64,000 nucleotides of DNA from Symbiodinium natans (taxonomy: Eukaryota > Sar > Dinophyceae > Suessiales > Symbiodiniaceae): assembly GCA_905221605.1 (NCBI GenBank), contig CAJNDS010000258.1:150001-214000 (forward strand), written 5' to 3'. The notes under the pieces are model-generated. The model was not told where the DNA came from. It did not search any database and saw nothing but the letters and a program-made list of their open reading frames with translations. A program made the translations under genes and the position numbers. The first letter of the stretch is position 1; every line of letters begins with the position of its first letter. This document shows, piece by piece, positions 32,715 through 42,941 of the stretch.

Positions 32715-34189
32715 CAGCCACCTGTTTTGCAATTCGCATACGGGCAGGGAAACTCACACCCCCCTGTTAAATGGGTTGCTTGGGCTGAATGGCAAGGCGG
32801 GCACGCTTCGCCCGGTGTTAAAGCTCCTCCTGGTTTGAGTGAGTTGGCCGAGTTTTTCCCAGGCTTCCGTTTTGCCTCACCCGGTGCACCTGGCCTGCCT
32901 GCTCCCTGCGTGCTCCGATCTTCTAGCCGACAAGCAGATCATAGCAGATCAGCAGCAACCCACAGGGGGGCTTGTATAGAGGATGATGCTTGCCGCGACA
33001 CTTCATCCATCTCTTTCAGCATGACTGGATGAGCACGAGCAACACTGAATCGTCACCACATACCATGCCTGAACAGTTGTCGCTTGTGCAGGTGCTACTC
33101 GAGTTTTGCTCAACCCTTGCCATTGCGCGAGGGATGCGCCTGTCTTAGCTGTGATGCGGCAGGCTTTTACGCTGTGTAATCTGTACGCTTGCCATGTCTG
33201 CACTCGTTTCGGTTTCTCTCAAGGTCGAAGCCGCGAAGCCTCACCGGCCTCCCCGAGGATCTGCGGTGGCCTTCTGCCGGGTCACGAATCCGGTTGCATC
33301 TGTGCAGGAGATTGTGCAAACTCGGGAAACAGATGCACTTCCTGGGGAAGGTCAGGTATGCCTCTTGCATCAGGGTGCTGCGCTCGCTCAAGAAGTCCGC
33401 AGTCACGGCTGTTTGTGGCAGGCGCGCTGCCGCTGACAGACCGACGTTGCGTAGCCTTGGCAACAGCCCGTGTCTCAGGACTTGAATTTCCTTGTCGGGC
33501 TCGGAACACCCCTGCCCCAAAACAATAGGTCCGGCAAGAACATCGTTTAAAGGTAAGGGGCGGTCTATTTATGGCCACACGCCATTTGAAACAAGAGTTG
33601 GGCTGGGTTGTAAGCGTTTAAACTTAGAGAGAGTTTCGTATTTAGGCTCTGTAAGAATGTACTCTTTGAAGGAGGGCTTTGCATCCCAGCTAGCGGTGCG
33701 TCGGAGCTCTCCAGGGCTGAAGTTGTAAATGGGTTCGGACAGGCCTGATTTTGGCGTGCGAGTCCTAGGTCAGAGATGTAGAGTGTCACTCCGCGCGCAA
33801 TGTACGAGTACAATGTACGAGGGTATGTGGGCAGAACCAGGTTTTGGCTACCATTGCAGCGATGGAGTCTCTCAGCAAGGCCTGGCGTGCACGTCTGCAG
33901 TGAGGGTCCCAGGGTAGCGAAGGCCGAAGGGGGCACACGTCTGCCTTGCATGCAATAGTAGGGGCAGCCGGGTGGGGGGCAGAGTAAAAGCAGTACCAAG
34001 CAGTTCAAGCTTGTGCACATGTCAAGCCCAAGCCGAAGGCTGAGAGTGGGTGAGGGTGAGGGCATCAAGTTTAGAAACAGCCACATAAGCAGAGCATGGA
34101 GAGCCGATGGCCAAGTAGAACGAAGTGCTCATGGCAGTCTCATGGCAGTCTTCTACCATATCATCTCTCTGCTACCGCCTGGAGCGCGC
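32715..34189. other. Long stretch with only weak coding signal
   Basis: Overlapping + frames at 33189-33485 are open in two phases. A piece with TACGAGTACAATGTACGAG repeats a 12-bp word at 33801-33822. 33565-34086 minus is open but not convincing. No family recognised. Confidence 0.3.
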
Positions 34190-35761
34190 ATGGCGCAGAA
34201 GGGCGACACTGCGGAGCGAAAGCGGAAGTTCCAAGACATCCAGGAAGAGGAGTTGCAGCTGAAGGCGCAGCTTCCTGCCGATCGGCACTGCTTGCAGGGC
34301 AAACAGGAGCTTCTCATTGCACGTTTCCCCGTGGCGGTTGCAAATCTCACACTGTCCGGTGTGAAAGCTCTGGCTACAAGGAGGGCTACAGCATCGCAGC
34401 CGATTTGACCTTCTCGCGCATTCTGGATCATGATGCTGGAGAGGAGCGTCCATACAAATCTCGCTCCAACGAGAGACGCTTGTTCGCTCAGAAATTTGTA
34501 AATGTGCGCATGTAGCATTGTTTTACACGGTTTTACTCAAGCTGTCGCAGTGTTCGTCACTAACGGCGAGATGAAGTTGATGAAGTGGCTGATGTCGCAA
34601 CTCAAACTCACAGGTCTGGTCATTGAAGAAAGAGGTTTCATGTCTTCGAGACAGCTCTGTGGACAGTTTGTGGATTGAGGCAAGACGGTGCTCCATTGGG
34701 GTCAACGCAAGCTAATGCTGGCAGAAATTGAGCTGCTCGGTGGGGCACCAGAGGACTCAATTGGCTTCGTGCAGAACTGTAGCATCAGACTGAACAAAGA
34801 TGTAGCGCCTTCAGGTTTCTCTCTGAATTCTACGCGAGAGGCAGCTGCGTTGTGAAGCATGGCTGCACATGGTCGCACACATGCTGGTTGCGCTACGCAG
34901 GCGTTTTAAGGAAAAGCGACTGCTTGGCAAGACATGTCAGCCAAGGTATGCTGGTGCAGCCCCGGGAACCCACATCCGGCACTGTAGCTGCATTATGTAT
35001 GCGGAATACTGCCTCAATTGCAACCTGCACTGCCGAGGCTACTTGCTAAGATGTTCCCCAAGTTGCGTTTCGTGCTAATCGACTGCCGACCTTTCTCGGA
35101 TCATGTGATCAAGGCGCGGCAGCTCGAGCGCACTGCTTGCTGTTGGCTTTTTGGTACATGTTACATGCCTCCAATGGCAGGCTGCCAAAGAGCTGCTTTT
35201 CGAGGATGGTACGTCCAGGACGCCCTGGGGTCATTGGAAGCCAAGATGTTTCTTGACAATCACAAGACTCCTTCGCAGGATCTGCTGTGAGCAGAAATAC
35301 TTCACAGACGAAACAGCCAGGGAGTTCCAGGATCACGAAGGTGGCTCTTTCAGGGAAAGTGCCTAGAGTGCTAGGGCAGATATATTGCTCAATGCATTGT
35401 GCAGCCATGGACTGTCGAATGTTGAAGCAAGAAAGCTGGCAGATGAGGCATCCTCTTCATTTCGGATGTCAGAACGAGTAAGGATGCAGAATCTTGGCTA
35501 TTTAGGCCTCAATTCCTGCCAGTGCAATCAAAAGATGGGCTCAACATTTCGCACGTACCGGACTTCAGAGACTGTTTTCTCGAGGATGAAGGGAATGATT
35601 ATCCCAGCCGCACAGATGCAACTTAAGATGTAGTAGTCGTCGTCATAGTAGTAAGAAAATTCGTCGTGGTGGTAGTCGTAGTCGTAGTGGTAGCGGTAGT
35701 GGCAGCAGTGGTGATGGTGGCGGGCGTGGTAGTGGTGGTGGCGGCGGTGGTGGTGGTGGCA

Positions 35762-35795
<34 letters not shown>

Positions 35796-35797
35796 CG

Positions 35798-35837
<40 letters not shown>

Positions 35838-37136
35838 TCGTCGTCGTCGTGGTCGTCGTGGTCGTGGTGGCGGTGGTGGTGGTGGTGGTGTTGGTGGTGG
35901 TTGTGGTTGTAGTTGTGGTTGTAGTTGTAGTTGTAGTTGTAGTAAGCAGCGGCATCGTAGACTATCTGGCGCCCATCTTGTGACACCTGGTGCAACCGAA
36001 AAGGTCAGAAAGAAGTCGAAGAAGATATGCGAGTTCAAGAGAGGTGGCACCTCCTGATGTCTCTTTGATGGCAAAAACGGTTTTTATGATGGACAGGGGA
36101 ACAGATTGCGTTGCTGCCTGTGCTTTGCACAGCTTTCTCAGCTTATGACTTAAAAGTTGCTAAGCCCAGGAAGCCTGTGGCATCGTGCTTCAAGTTTCGG
36201 CTGCCTTGGGGTGCTTGGCACGCATTATTTTGGCCACCAGCTTTGTCAGGTTGTTGTCCTTGTGTTTGCCCTTGTGTGCCAGATGCTGGGACGACCAAGT
36301 ACCTGAATGGGACTCTGCATTTGCCAGTGACGGAGCTGCAAGGATAAAGATGCTGGTGACGGGTGCGCAGCTTGCAGCTTGTACTCATGGTTGCTGTGCT
36401 GTGAGGTCTGGGGCCCAGCTACCACGACGGAAAGCCGTCTGTTCGTGGAGTTCGAAGGTGTTCAGACTAGCAGTCGTTTCGAAAATACCCTGTTGAGACG
36501 TTACAGGAGTCATGCTGTCGTGTCTCAGACGATGCAACCTCGCACAACACGTCTTCCAGCAGGTCTGGACTCGGAGAAGTGCTTCCGAACCTACGACAAT
36601 CAGAACCTTGGGTCAAAAATTACTCCGACAGCTGGATTCTTGGAACCTTCTCGTATGTGACCGTCTGCCGGTAGTACGAAGACAGGAAGTATGAGCGGCA
36701 AATGTTTTACTTCAACACGCACCGTCGAATCGCGAAGTACAAGCACGACTTTGCCGACTACTTCCGGTCGGGATCACGGACGGAGAAGCAGTTGAGGGAC
36801 CTTGTGGTGCTTTCGATGTATGAGTATGCTGCTGTCGCCAGGTGCTGCTGCTTCGATTGCACGTCCGAGGCGGCCATCTTGACAAAGTATTTTCAGGTGG
36901 TCGAACCGACGCCGGAGGAGGTTGCTGCGCACAACCCGTACATCCCGGCCAAGGCGACGCGGGCATGGAAGGGAAGACGAGACCTCGGGGTCATGGCACT
37001 GTACGGCATAGCATGGCGTAGCTTAGCTGGCATAGCATCCTGTGGCGTCTGGCATATGCAGCAGGATGTGCCGGGAATCAGTCGCTTGCTGGACTTTGAA
37101 TGCCACCGCACTCCGGCATCAAGTTGGCAAGACTAG
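34190..37136 (+). CDS. VP39-family cap-specific mRNA 2'-O-methyltransferase, about 13 exons
   Basis: Members of this family methylate the 2'-O of cap-adjacent nucleotides using SAM. Exons, many joined exactly in frame: 34190- (MAQKGDTAERKRKF, charged); 34381-34497; 34571-34613; 34680-about 34814 (LHWGQRKLMLAEIELL); about 34858-34978 (GAAPGTHIR, SAM-binding loop); 35038-35104 (KLRFVLIDCRPFSDH); 35181-35218; 35279-35340 (KYFTDETAREF); 35448-35477 (ILFISDVRT); 36004-36066 (MRVQERWHLLM); 36157-36210 (SCFKFRLPW); 36283-36326 (YLNGTLHLP); 36406-36444 (TTTESRLF); 36675-37136 (MFYFNTHRRIAKYK). The four catalytic residues known for the family, Lys-Asp-Lys-Glu, are all present (codons 34709, 35465, 36192, 36430). 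Introns include one GC-AG and two GA-AG. The first-exon border, the 34.8-kb join and the 3' end are less sure. Confidence 0.82.
35629..35944. repeat. GTN trinucleotide/hexanucleotide array inside an intron
   Basis: Successive runs of GTAGTC, GTGGTA, GGCGGT, GGGGTC (about 35765-35793), CGCCGT (about 35795-35840), CGTCGT, GGTGGT and TTGTAG units. It lies in the 35478-36003 intron of the VP39-like gene. Long open frames on both strands here (105-155 codons) are artefacts of the repeat. Confidence 0.95.
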
Positions 37137-37529
37137 TCGTTCGAAGACACATGGGTCCTGCTTCACAGCCCATTTGTGCTAAGGAGATTATCAAGATCTT
37201 CGTTCACTCGTCCGAGGAAATCCTGACCCTACGGAGAGGAGGAGAAGGATTCAGAAGCGCCAGACGAAAGCGAAGGTGGACAGCAGGAGTTCGCAGCAAG
37301 GGATAACGTCGAGCACACCAGAGGCGAAATCAGGAGAGGAAAATGCGTGCTCGCTTGATGCAGTGTCGCACAATGGAGACCATCATGTTCAATCTAGCAG
37401 AATCCAGCATCTGCAGGTGTGAGTGGTCCGGGAAACTTCTTCTGTTTTTTGCATTGGCGTGCTGGCTGCACAGGCGTCCTATGCGCGCCTGCGGCAGGGG
37501 CTTGACGTGGATGTCGTCCAGGAGTGAAG
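37137..37529. other. 3' flank of the methyltransferase gene
   Basis: A + frame with KEIIKIFVHSSEEILTLRRG (about 37170-37235) followed by an Arg/Lys-rich stretch may be a further exon. Another frame near 37470-37520 reads SYARLRQGLDVDVVQE. Neither is secured. Confidence 0.3.
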
Positions 37530-37694
37530 ATGAAGGTCCTGGGCGGGCTGACTTCTGTCTCCGCACTTTTGCCAGTCAGGACTCAAGAATATCTACCATC
37601 TTCACGCGATGGGGCCAAAGCAGCCCCAGAGGTGACCTGGATGCTGATCGTGCTCTTCATTGCTTCCCTGTTCTTCTCCAACCCATCAAAATGA
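37530..37694 (+). CDS. Short ORF (54 aa) with C-terminal transmembrane helix
   Basis: ATG 37530 to TGA 37692-37694: an N-terminal Leu/Val/Ser stretch, then a polar middle, then WMLIVLFIASLFFSNPSK. It would be a small tail-anchored membrane protein, or the last exon of a longer gene. It overlaps a longer but less protein-like frame in another phase. Confidence 0.32.
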   Translation: MKVLGGLTSVSALLPVRTQEYLPSSRDGAKAAPEVTWMLIVLFIASLFFSNPSK

Positions 37695-37736
37695 CGTGAA
37701 GTAAAGGCCTGCTTTCAGTTGATTCACTAGCACGCA

Positions 37737-38214
37737 ATGGGCTCGTCAAACGTGCAAGCACACATGCTGACATGCAGGGGTACATTGTTTCTGTCATCAC
37801 AGACAGACCTCGTAGTCGTACATCATTCACACGATCTCGCCTGTCTTTCCTCCTTCCGGCTGGCAAGAGATGTATGGAAGGGGTGGGATCACTCGATGGA
37901 AGCCTGCATTCGAGGCTTGAACCCACACACGAAGAAAACATTGCAGCGAACCGTGCGGGCTGGCAGCGGCTCAGTTTGCAGTGTTATTTTGTGGGCACGT
38001 TTGGTGTAAGTTGCCGATTGTAAGATGCTGCGTAGGCTGCTTAGGATAATCATGATTTTATCAGCTCATGCAGCGCTTTAGTTGGTTTTGGGCCAAGGAA
38101 GCGTTCTGCGGCCCGCAGAAATCCGGGAAGCCCTCTCGTCGATACCACCAATGGCCAGGGCAAAAGTGGCAACGTGCCTGCAACAACTGAGAATTCGAGA
38201 GCCTGCTTACTTAG
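37737..38214. other. Unassigned exon-like sequence
   Basis: + frame near 37872-38003 contains LEPTHEENIAANRAGWQRLS. 38050-38274 is open on both strands (minus: RLLVTIILLDESITRKDLSK; plus: RNPGSPLVDTTNGQGKSGNV). The plus reading could precede the acidic exon at 38215. Confidence 0.3.
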
Positions 38215-38759
38215 GTCCTTCCTGGTGATGCTCTCGTCGAGGAGGATGATAGTGACAAGGAGGCGGGATACCACCCTAAACCCTGAACCCTAATTAAACC
38301 CGAATTCAACCTTAAACCCCAAACTCCTACACCCTAAACCGAGAAAGATTGCCATATTGCCATATTTACAGGGCTTTACCGGGGGGGGGGGGGGCGGCAA
38401 AGAGATTTCAGAAGGTGGAAGCCGCTGAGTTCCATTCCATCACGGACTCCGAAGAAGAGGCGCAGGGGGAAGGGTCGGCTCCTGAGACTCCGTGGTTTAG
38501 GGGTTAGGGTTTAGGGTTAGGGTTTGGGGTTTAGGGTTTAGGGTTCAGGGTTCAGGGTTTAGGGTTTTAGGGTTTAGGGTTTTAGGGTTTAGGGCTTAGG
38601 GCTTAGGGTTTAGGGTTTAGGGGGTTTAGGGTTTGGCGGTCTGTTCACTACGCAGGTTGCAGGAGTGTCGCCTTGCCGAAGTGTGATTTCAGTGAGGGGG
38701 ATGTGGGCTGTGCTTCAGCACCTGTTGTGGCAAGGCCAGGTTCTTCAACTGCAGTTTAG
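38215..38759 (+). CDS. Acidic disordered protein, exons separated by telomere-like introns
   Basis: 38215-about 38266 (after ACTTAG) reads PGDALVEEDDSDKEA. 38412-38494 (after ATTTCAG) reads VEAAEFHSITDSEEEAQGEG and ends phase 2 at TG|GTTTAGG. 38663-38759 (after GTTGCAG) completes Trp and reads SVALPKCDFSEGDVGCASAP, then TAG at 38757-38759 (or a further GTTTAGG donor at 38754). The two later exons join exactly in frame across a 168-nt intron. The product is rich in Glu, Asp, Ser and Pro, so probably unstructured. No function can be named. Confidence 0.5.
38274..38340 (-). repeat. Telomere-like CCCTAAA array, degenerate
   Basis: CCCTAAACCCTGAACCCTAA-type units to 38340, in the intron before the exon at 38412. 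A poly-G run (38381-38394) follows. Confidence 0.88.
38495..38636 (+). repeat. Telomere-like TTTAGGG array forming most of one intron
   Basis: About twenty TTTAGGG/TTAGGG/TTTTAGGG/TTCAGGG units. They begin with the GT donor itself (GTTTAGGGG) and fill about 140 of the 168 nt between the exons at 38494 and 38663. Confidence 0.93.
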
Positions 38760-39462
38760 GAGAGGAGCGATGGCTGCCCTTTTTGTCGTGATGATTTCGG
38801 AGGCGGACAGGCGTGGGGGAGGCTATGGGTGGCGATGCCTAACTACCTCACCACCTCCCTACATACTACCTATCTGACCCGCTTCCTGCCCCTTGCTTTT
38901 GTCCAGTGTTTGCTGAGGTTCGGGTATGATCTGCGAAAAGCAGACTTTCCGCAAGGCTTGGATCTTTGAGATGTATCTGCCGCAGAGCCCCCAATGTCCA
39001 GTTGTTAGGAGTCGGCTTCGGTGGCACTAACTAGTTGTTGGTCACGAGTCAGCATGGAATCGCCTCGAGTAGGTGAGGTCTCATCGATGCCTCGAAGTAA
39101 GAATGTCTGCTGGCAGGTGACGGGGAGCACAGCTGGAATGTTCATGACGCGCCGCTTGCTCAGAGGGTTTGCCCTCGCACCTTTTTTGCCTTTGAGTCTG
39201 CAAGATGGGATCACAGGACATACGACTGATGGCTTCTGCGTCAGGTCTACTTACAAGCTTCGATCAGATAGTTATTTCCTCGATGGGACGCTCGGCTCGA
39301 ATGCTATTCTGCATCATCTGTCACCCTACTTTGGTACCCGATTTGACTCCAAGCGACTCTTGAGGTCAAAGGAACCCTCAGGTCGGAGCCTAGAATTCTG
39401 CATGTGGAGTTCGCATGTGGCCTGTGTGAACGTCTCCGTCCTTAGGTCCTGCCATGCTGCAG
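38760..39462. other. Spacer with unassigned coding-like sequence
   Basis: 39118-39230 after CTGGCAG is open in two + phases. The 163-codon frame 39021-39512 has no recognised domain. Confidence 0.3.
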
Positions 39463-39846
39463 CTGGTGGATGTGGATGTCAGCCTCATTGGACCACGTGG
39501 GCCCGTCGTTGAATCAGTGGGTGCCTTTGTGCGAGCGTCGCTTGCTGCCACTGCTAGCTGCTGCCGTGCGAGTACACGAGGCGACGCATCCCGACTTTTC
39601 GTGCCAAGCCTGGCTCTCAGTGTTACCACTGAATTTCTAGTAGTTCAACTGATGCTCGGCCGTGTTAATTCTGACCCCTCTCTGCAGTGCTTTGTGCTGC
39701 GTTTCCTGTCACTTTGTCACGTTGTCACTTTGTCACTGAGTGCCAAAGTTTCTGCTGGCCCATGGCATCTTCAGGCAATCAGACGGCGCGGGGATAGACG
39801 TTTCCTGTTCATATTGAACTTCATCATGCCTCCATACCAGGCCTGA
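39463..39846 (+). CDS. Candidate exon, function unknown
   Basis: After CATGCTGCAG the frame reads LVDVDVSLIGPRGPVVESVG then AFVRASLAATASCC and stays open to TGA at 39844-39846. The first 30 residues look real; the later Ser/Leu-rich part may be intron. It could be an upstream exon of the EDR2_C gene. Confidence 0.3.
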   Translation: MVDVDVSLIGPRGPVVESVGAFVRASLAATASCCRASTRGDASRLFVPSLALSVTTEFLVVQLMLGRVNSDPSLQCFVLRFLSLCHVVTLSLSAKVSAGPWHLQAIRRRGDRRFLFILNFIMPPYQA

Positions 39847-40120
39847 GAATTCGTGGCATGAGGACATGCTGACTTGTTGGAACTGACCGGCCCTCAGACC
39901 ATCATGACTGCTGCCCTCGATCCATCATCTGCCTGGCTATCGGGGACTCCACAGGCTGCGACTGCTGAAGGTTTCTGAAAATTGAGTGGCGCGTGATGTT
40001 AGTAGACTAGCATGCCCAACAGCCCAGGCGTGCTGCGCCTTGGTTTCAAAGAGGAAGCTGTCTGAAAACGTTGTATCCCGAGCCCGGCTCAGTGTTTACG
40101 CTCATTTCTTCATTTAGTCA
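39847..40120. other. Spacer or intron
   Basis: No exon recognised between the candidate exon ending 39846 and the pyrimidine tract. Confidence 0.3.
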
Positions 40121-40288
40121 TTTTTTCTTTCTTTCTTTCTTGCTCTCTCCCTCTCTCTCTCTCTTGCTCTCTTCATTGCTTCTTTCCGTCATTGCTTAAT
40201 TTCTTATTTTCTTATTTTCTTCATTTCTTTCGTTCTTTTATTTTCTTTTCTTTCTTTGGTTGACTCTCTCTTTCTGTCTCTCTTGAGC
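40121..40288. repeat. Pyrimidine-rich T/CT tract ending at an acceptor
   Basis: CTTTCTTTCTTTC, CTCTCTCT and TTATTTTCTT-type runs, leading directly to TTGAGCAG (acceptor at 40289-40290). It serves as a very long polypyrimidine tract for the next exon. Confidence 0.85.
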
Positions 40289-40290
40289 AG

Positions 40291-41330
40291 TATACGTATA
40301 CGGCGCTGTGCGAGTGAACTCTCTTCTTGAGGAACGCTTCACTACGGTATATCGTGCATACAAACAACCACGGCTCATCCTGCAAGATCCTTTAGACTTC
40401 CTCTGTGGCAAGCTCTGCCTCAGGGGCGTGTGTGGCAACGCTTCTTGGAAGCAGGCCTGGAGGACGCTTCGGGCTTTTTGATATGGTGTGTCCACAGAAT
40501 CTCACTAGCTACATGGTCGTCCGTTGCGAGGAGCAGAAGAAGAAGCTGAAGGTCATCTTCTCCGTGGAGACGGGCCCCTGGGTGCTCCTGGCCAGTGCAG
40601 GGGCTCTTTGTCCCGGTCCAAGCTGGCTCCCGGCCTCTGAAGAGTCCTTCAGGTGGTGAAAAAAGTCGCCCTCAAGAAGCCAACGCTGATCGGCATGAAG
40701 ATATCAATGGCTCCGGTCTTAGAGTCATGTAGACGAAATTCTGTGACGTTCTGTGGTTTTGCGGCCGCGGTACTGAGGAAAGCCACTACAAGCCTGAGGA
40801 ATATCTGGAGATCACGTTGGACGTGCAACTCCTACATGTGTGAGTCTGCTGGGATGCTGCATGTGAAGTTACAGGGGCTGTGATGCTCACCAGGTCACCA
40901 ATGGAGGGAGGGGTGGAGGCTACGAAGAGATGGCTTGGGCCTCAGCTGCTGTTGTCGTCTGGTGTCTCTGTCCTGATCAGGGCATCGTTTGCAGCGAACG
41001 TGTATTCTTGCCATGGCTGAGGTGACTCGCATGGTCTTGTCTCCAAGCTGCAATGGCAATCCAAGCTAGTACCTCGATGATGGTGGTCTATAGCAGAGAA
41101 GCGCTCTTAGGCGACACGTGAAGAGCTTGGAGTGTGGCCTGTGCTGCCTGATCGAGGCTTGGGCTTGTGAATTTGTGCAGCTATGTGGGTTCGCTTACCT
41201 TTGGTCTGCTGGATTGCTGATGGATCTTCTACTGCAGCTTTCGCACTTTTCCCGCCCTACCCAGGCGACTCAGGAAGACGAGCTACCAGAGTGCAGAGCT
41301 AAGGGCATACATACCAGTTGTGGGTGGTGT
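40291..41330 (+). CDS. EDR2_C (DUF1336) domain protein, multi-exon
   Basis: Exons on +: 40291-about 40470 (RVNSLLEERFTTVYRAYKQP); about 40500-40581 (CEEQKKKLKVIFSVETGPW); 40653-about 40702 (VVKKVALKKPTLIGMKI); 40778-40837 (HYKPEEYLEITLDVQL); about 41015-41045 (MAEVTRMVLSP); about 41265-41300 (QEDELPEC). The joined GPW/VVKK..KKPTLIG and HY..EEYLEITLDV pieces, then an ELPE motif, follow the order of the EDR2_C domain. That domain is known from plant EDR2, where it accompanies PH and START domains in lipid-linked membrane signalling. GPW|GTGCTC and CAT|GTGTGA are good donors. Upstream PH/START exons are not found in the window, so this may be a stand-alone domain or an incomplete model. Confidence 0.58.
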
Positions 41331-42445
41331 GACATGTGTAGAGAGATTCGTGAGATCAACGTGCCAAGAGGTGTGCGCTCTTTGCACTCTTCGTGTCGCA
41401 CCCAGTCGGGTACTGAGAGCTGTTCCTCTAGCCGTGGAGTGCTCTGTCACATGTAGCCTTACGTAGCCACCACAGTGTCACCACAAGCGTCAATCCACAC
41501 CTTGCCAGGACTTCGAGCGAATGGCGCTCGCCGTGTCTGACTGAAGCATACTGAACCGTGTCATCATCTCACTATTCTTCTACCGGGATTCTACCGTCCT
41601 GTTTGTTTTCGTTTGATCTCCTTCCGGAGGCATCGCTGGTTCGTAGGACTCGTAGCACGTGGTACCTGACGCAAAGATCGGGGCTTATGGTTGTGCCGGC
41701 GTGGCCGTTCAAGACGAACGGCCGACAAGTGCGCAGCACGATGGATTTATGCTACGTCCGTCATGAAAAGAGATCGAGAAAGGATTTGAAAGGATGCCGG
41801 TGCGAAGGCGCGGGAAAGCAGCCTAACATTCACAGCCTTCGCGCAGCTCGTGAGCTTGAAGCGCTCCCAACGTAGTTCAGGCAGAATTTGCAAGGAATGT
41901 GTGTTTAAACGTTGGCCCCGCGTCAGGCACTGGAAATGCAGATCCGTTGACGGCACCGGCAGCGAATTGGATTGGGCCGTGCGCAGCTCACCGCTCACGT
42001 CCTCATGTCCTCATCTGGTTCAACCACTTCGCTGGCTTCAAGCTCTCCTCAAACTTGGCATGTCGCCTGTAATGTTTGGCTCTCTTTCCTGTGGGTTCCC
42101 CCTGGCCTCAAACAGTTTCAACTCAAAAAGACCCTGTTTGTGCATGGAGGCTTTTGCCAGTTCACTGCAGAGGCCATTTGGCTTTAAACTTGAAACGCTT
42201 TAACTTGACAGCTGACGATGGTCAAAGAAACGGCCTTTTGAAGAGAAAATGTGACGTTAAAATGGTCCCCAGACACCTCAAACAGGGGTGGAGGTGGGGG
42301 GGGGGGGGGGGGCACCGACAATTTTGAGATCATCAAGTGAATTTACCCCCATTCCTGGATCCAACTGTCAAACCTTGACCCAAATCCAAACCTCGTCAGA
42401 CTCGCAGTGATGATTGTAGTCAACTTGTAGAGGCGGAGCTTGAAG
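41331..42445. other. Coding-like frames without a gene model
   Basis: + frames at 41558-41875 (RSGLMVVPAWPFKTNGRQ) and 41850-42203 are open and overlap a minus frame at 41747-41998. Splice joins and family are unknown. A 17-bp poly-G run is at 42296-42312. Confidence 0.28.
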
Positions 42446-42744
42446 CAGCGGCAAAAATACGAATCAGAGACCAGAGGGTCCAATCAGAGACCAGACACAC
42501 CGAATCAGAGACCAGGCTCAGAATCAGAGACCAGACAGGCAGAAACCGAGGCAGCGGCAAAAATACGAATCAGAGACCAGAGGGTCCAATCAGAGACCAG
42601 ACACACCGAATCAGAGACCAGGCTCAGAATCAGAGACCAGACAGGCAGAAACCGAGACCAGATTCCAGAATCACCCCCCTCAGGATCAGAGACCAGACAG
42701 GGCCGAATCAGAGACCAGACAGGGTGGCATCCGAAACCAAAGGG
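42446..42744 (+). repeat. Minisatellite family B (CAGAGACCAG), direct orientation
   Basis: Two 106-bp copies (42446-42551 and 42552-42657), each with four AATCAGAGACCAG words, then three further words to 42720. It carries an open frame only because the unit has no stop in one phase. The reverse-complement words recur at 43941-44120. Confidence 0.92.
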
Positions 42745-42941
42745 ACGTCAAGGGAAAGCAAAGGGTTCATTGTTGTAACCACTGGGTTGACCGAAGTCGC
42801 TAGCCACGGCTTCTCGCACTTCAGGATTTAACGTGAATGAGGGTTTGAGGTTTACACGTGAGGCTTTGGGGTTTAGGGTTTCGGGTTCACAGTTTAAGAA
42901 GCATCCACAACACAGATTCTTCCGTATCAGGGCAACCGAGG

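Noticed and set aside
35528-36074. Long His/Asp/Tyr, Thr, Pro/Arg and Val-rich open frames
   Set aside because: They arise from the GTN trinucleotide array, which lies in an intron of the methyltransferase gene by the reading-frame argument.
34190-37136. Methyltransferase gene as a recent large-DNA-virus insertion
   Set aside because: It is split by more than ten small introns with host-type GC/GA donors and sits in a host gene row. No neighbouring viral hallmark genes (capsid, polymerase, packaging ATPase) are seen.
42440-42778. 112-codon + frame rich in Ser-Glu-Thr-Arg repeats
   Set aside because: Pure translation of the CAGAGACCAG minisatellite.
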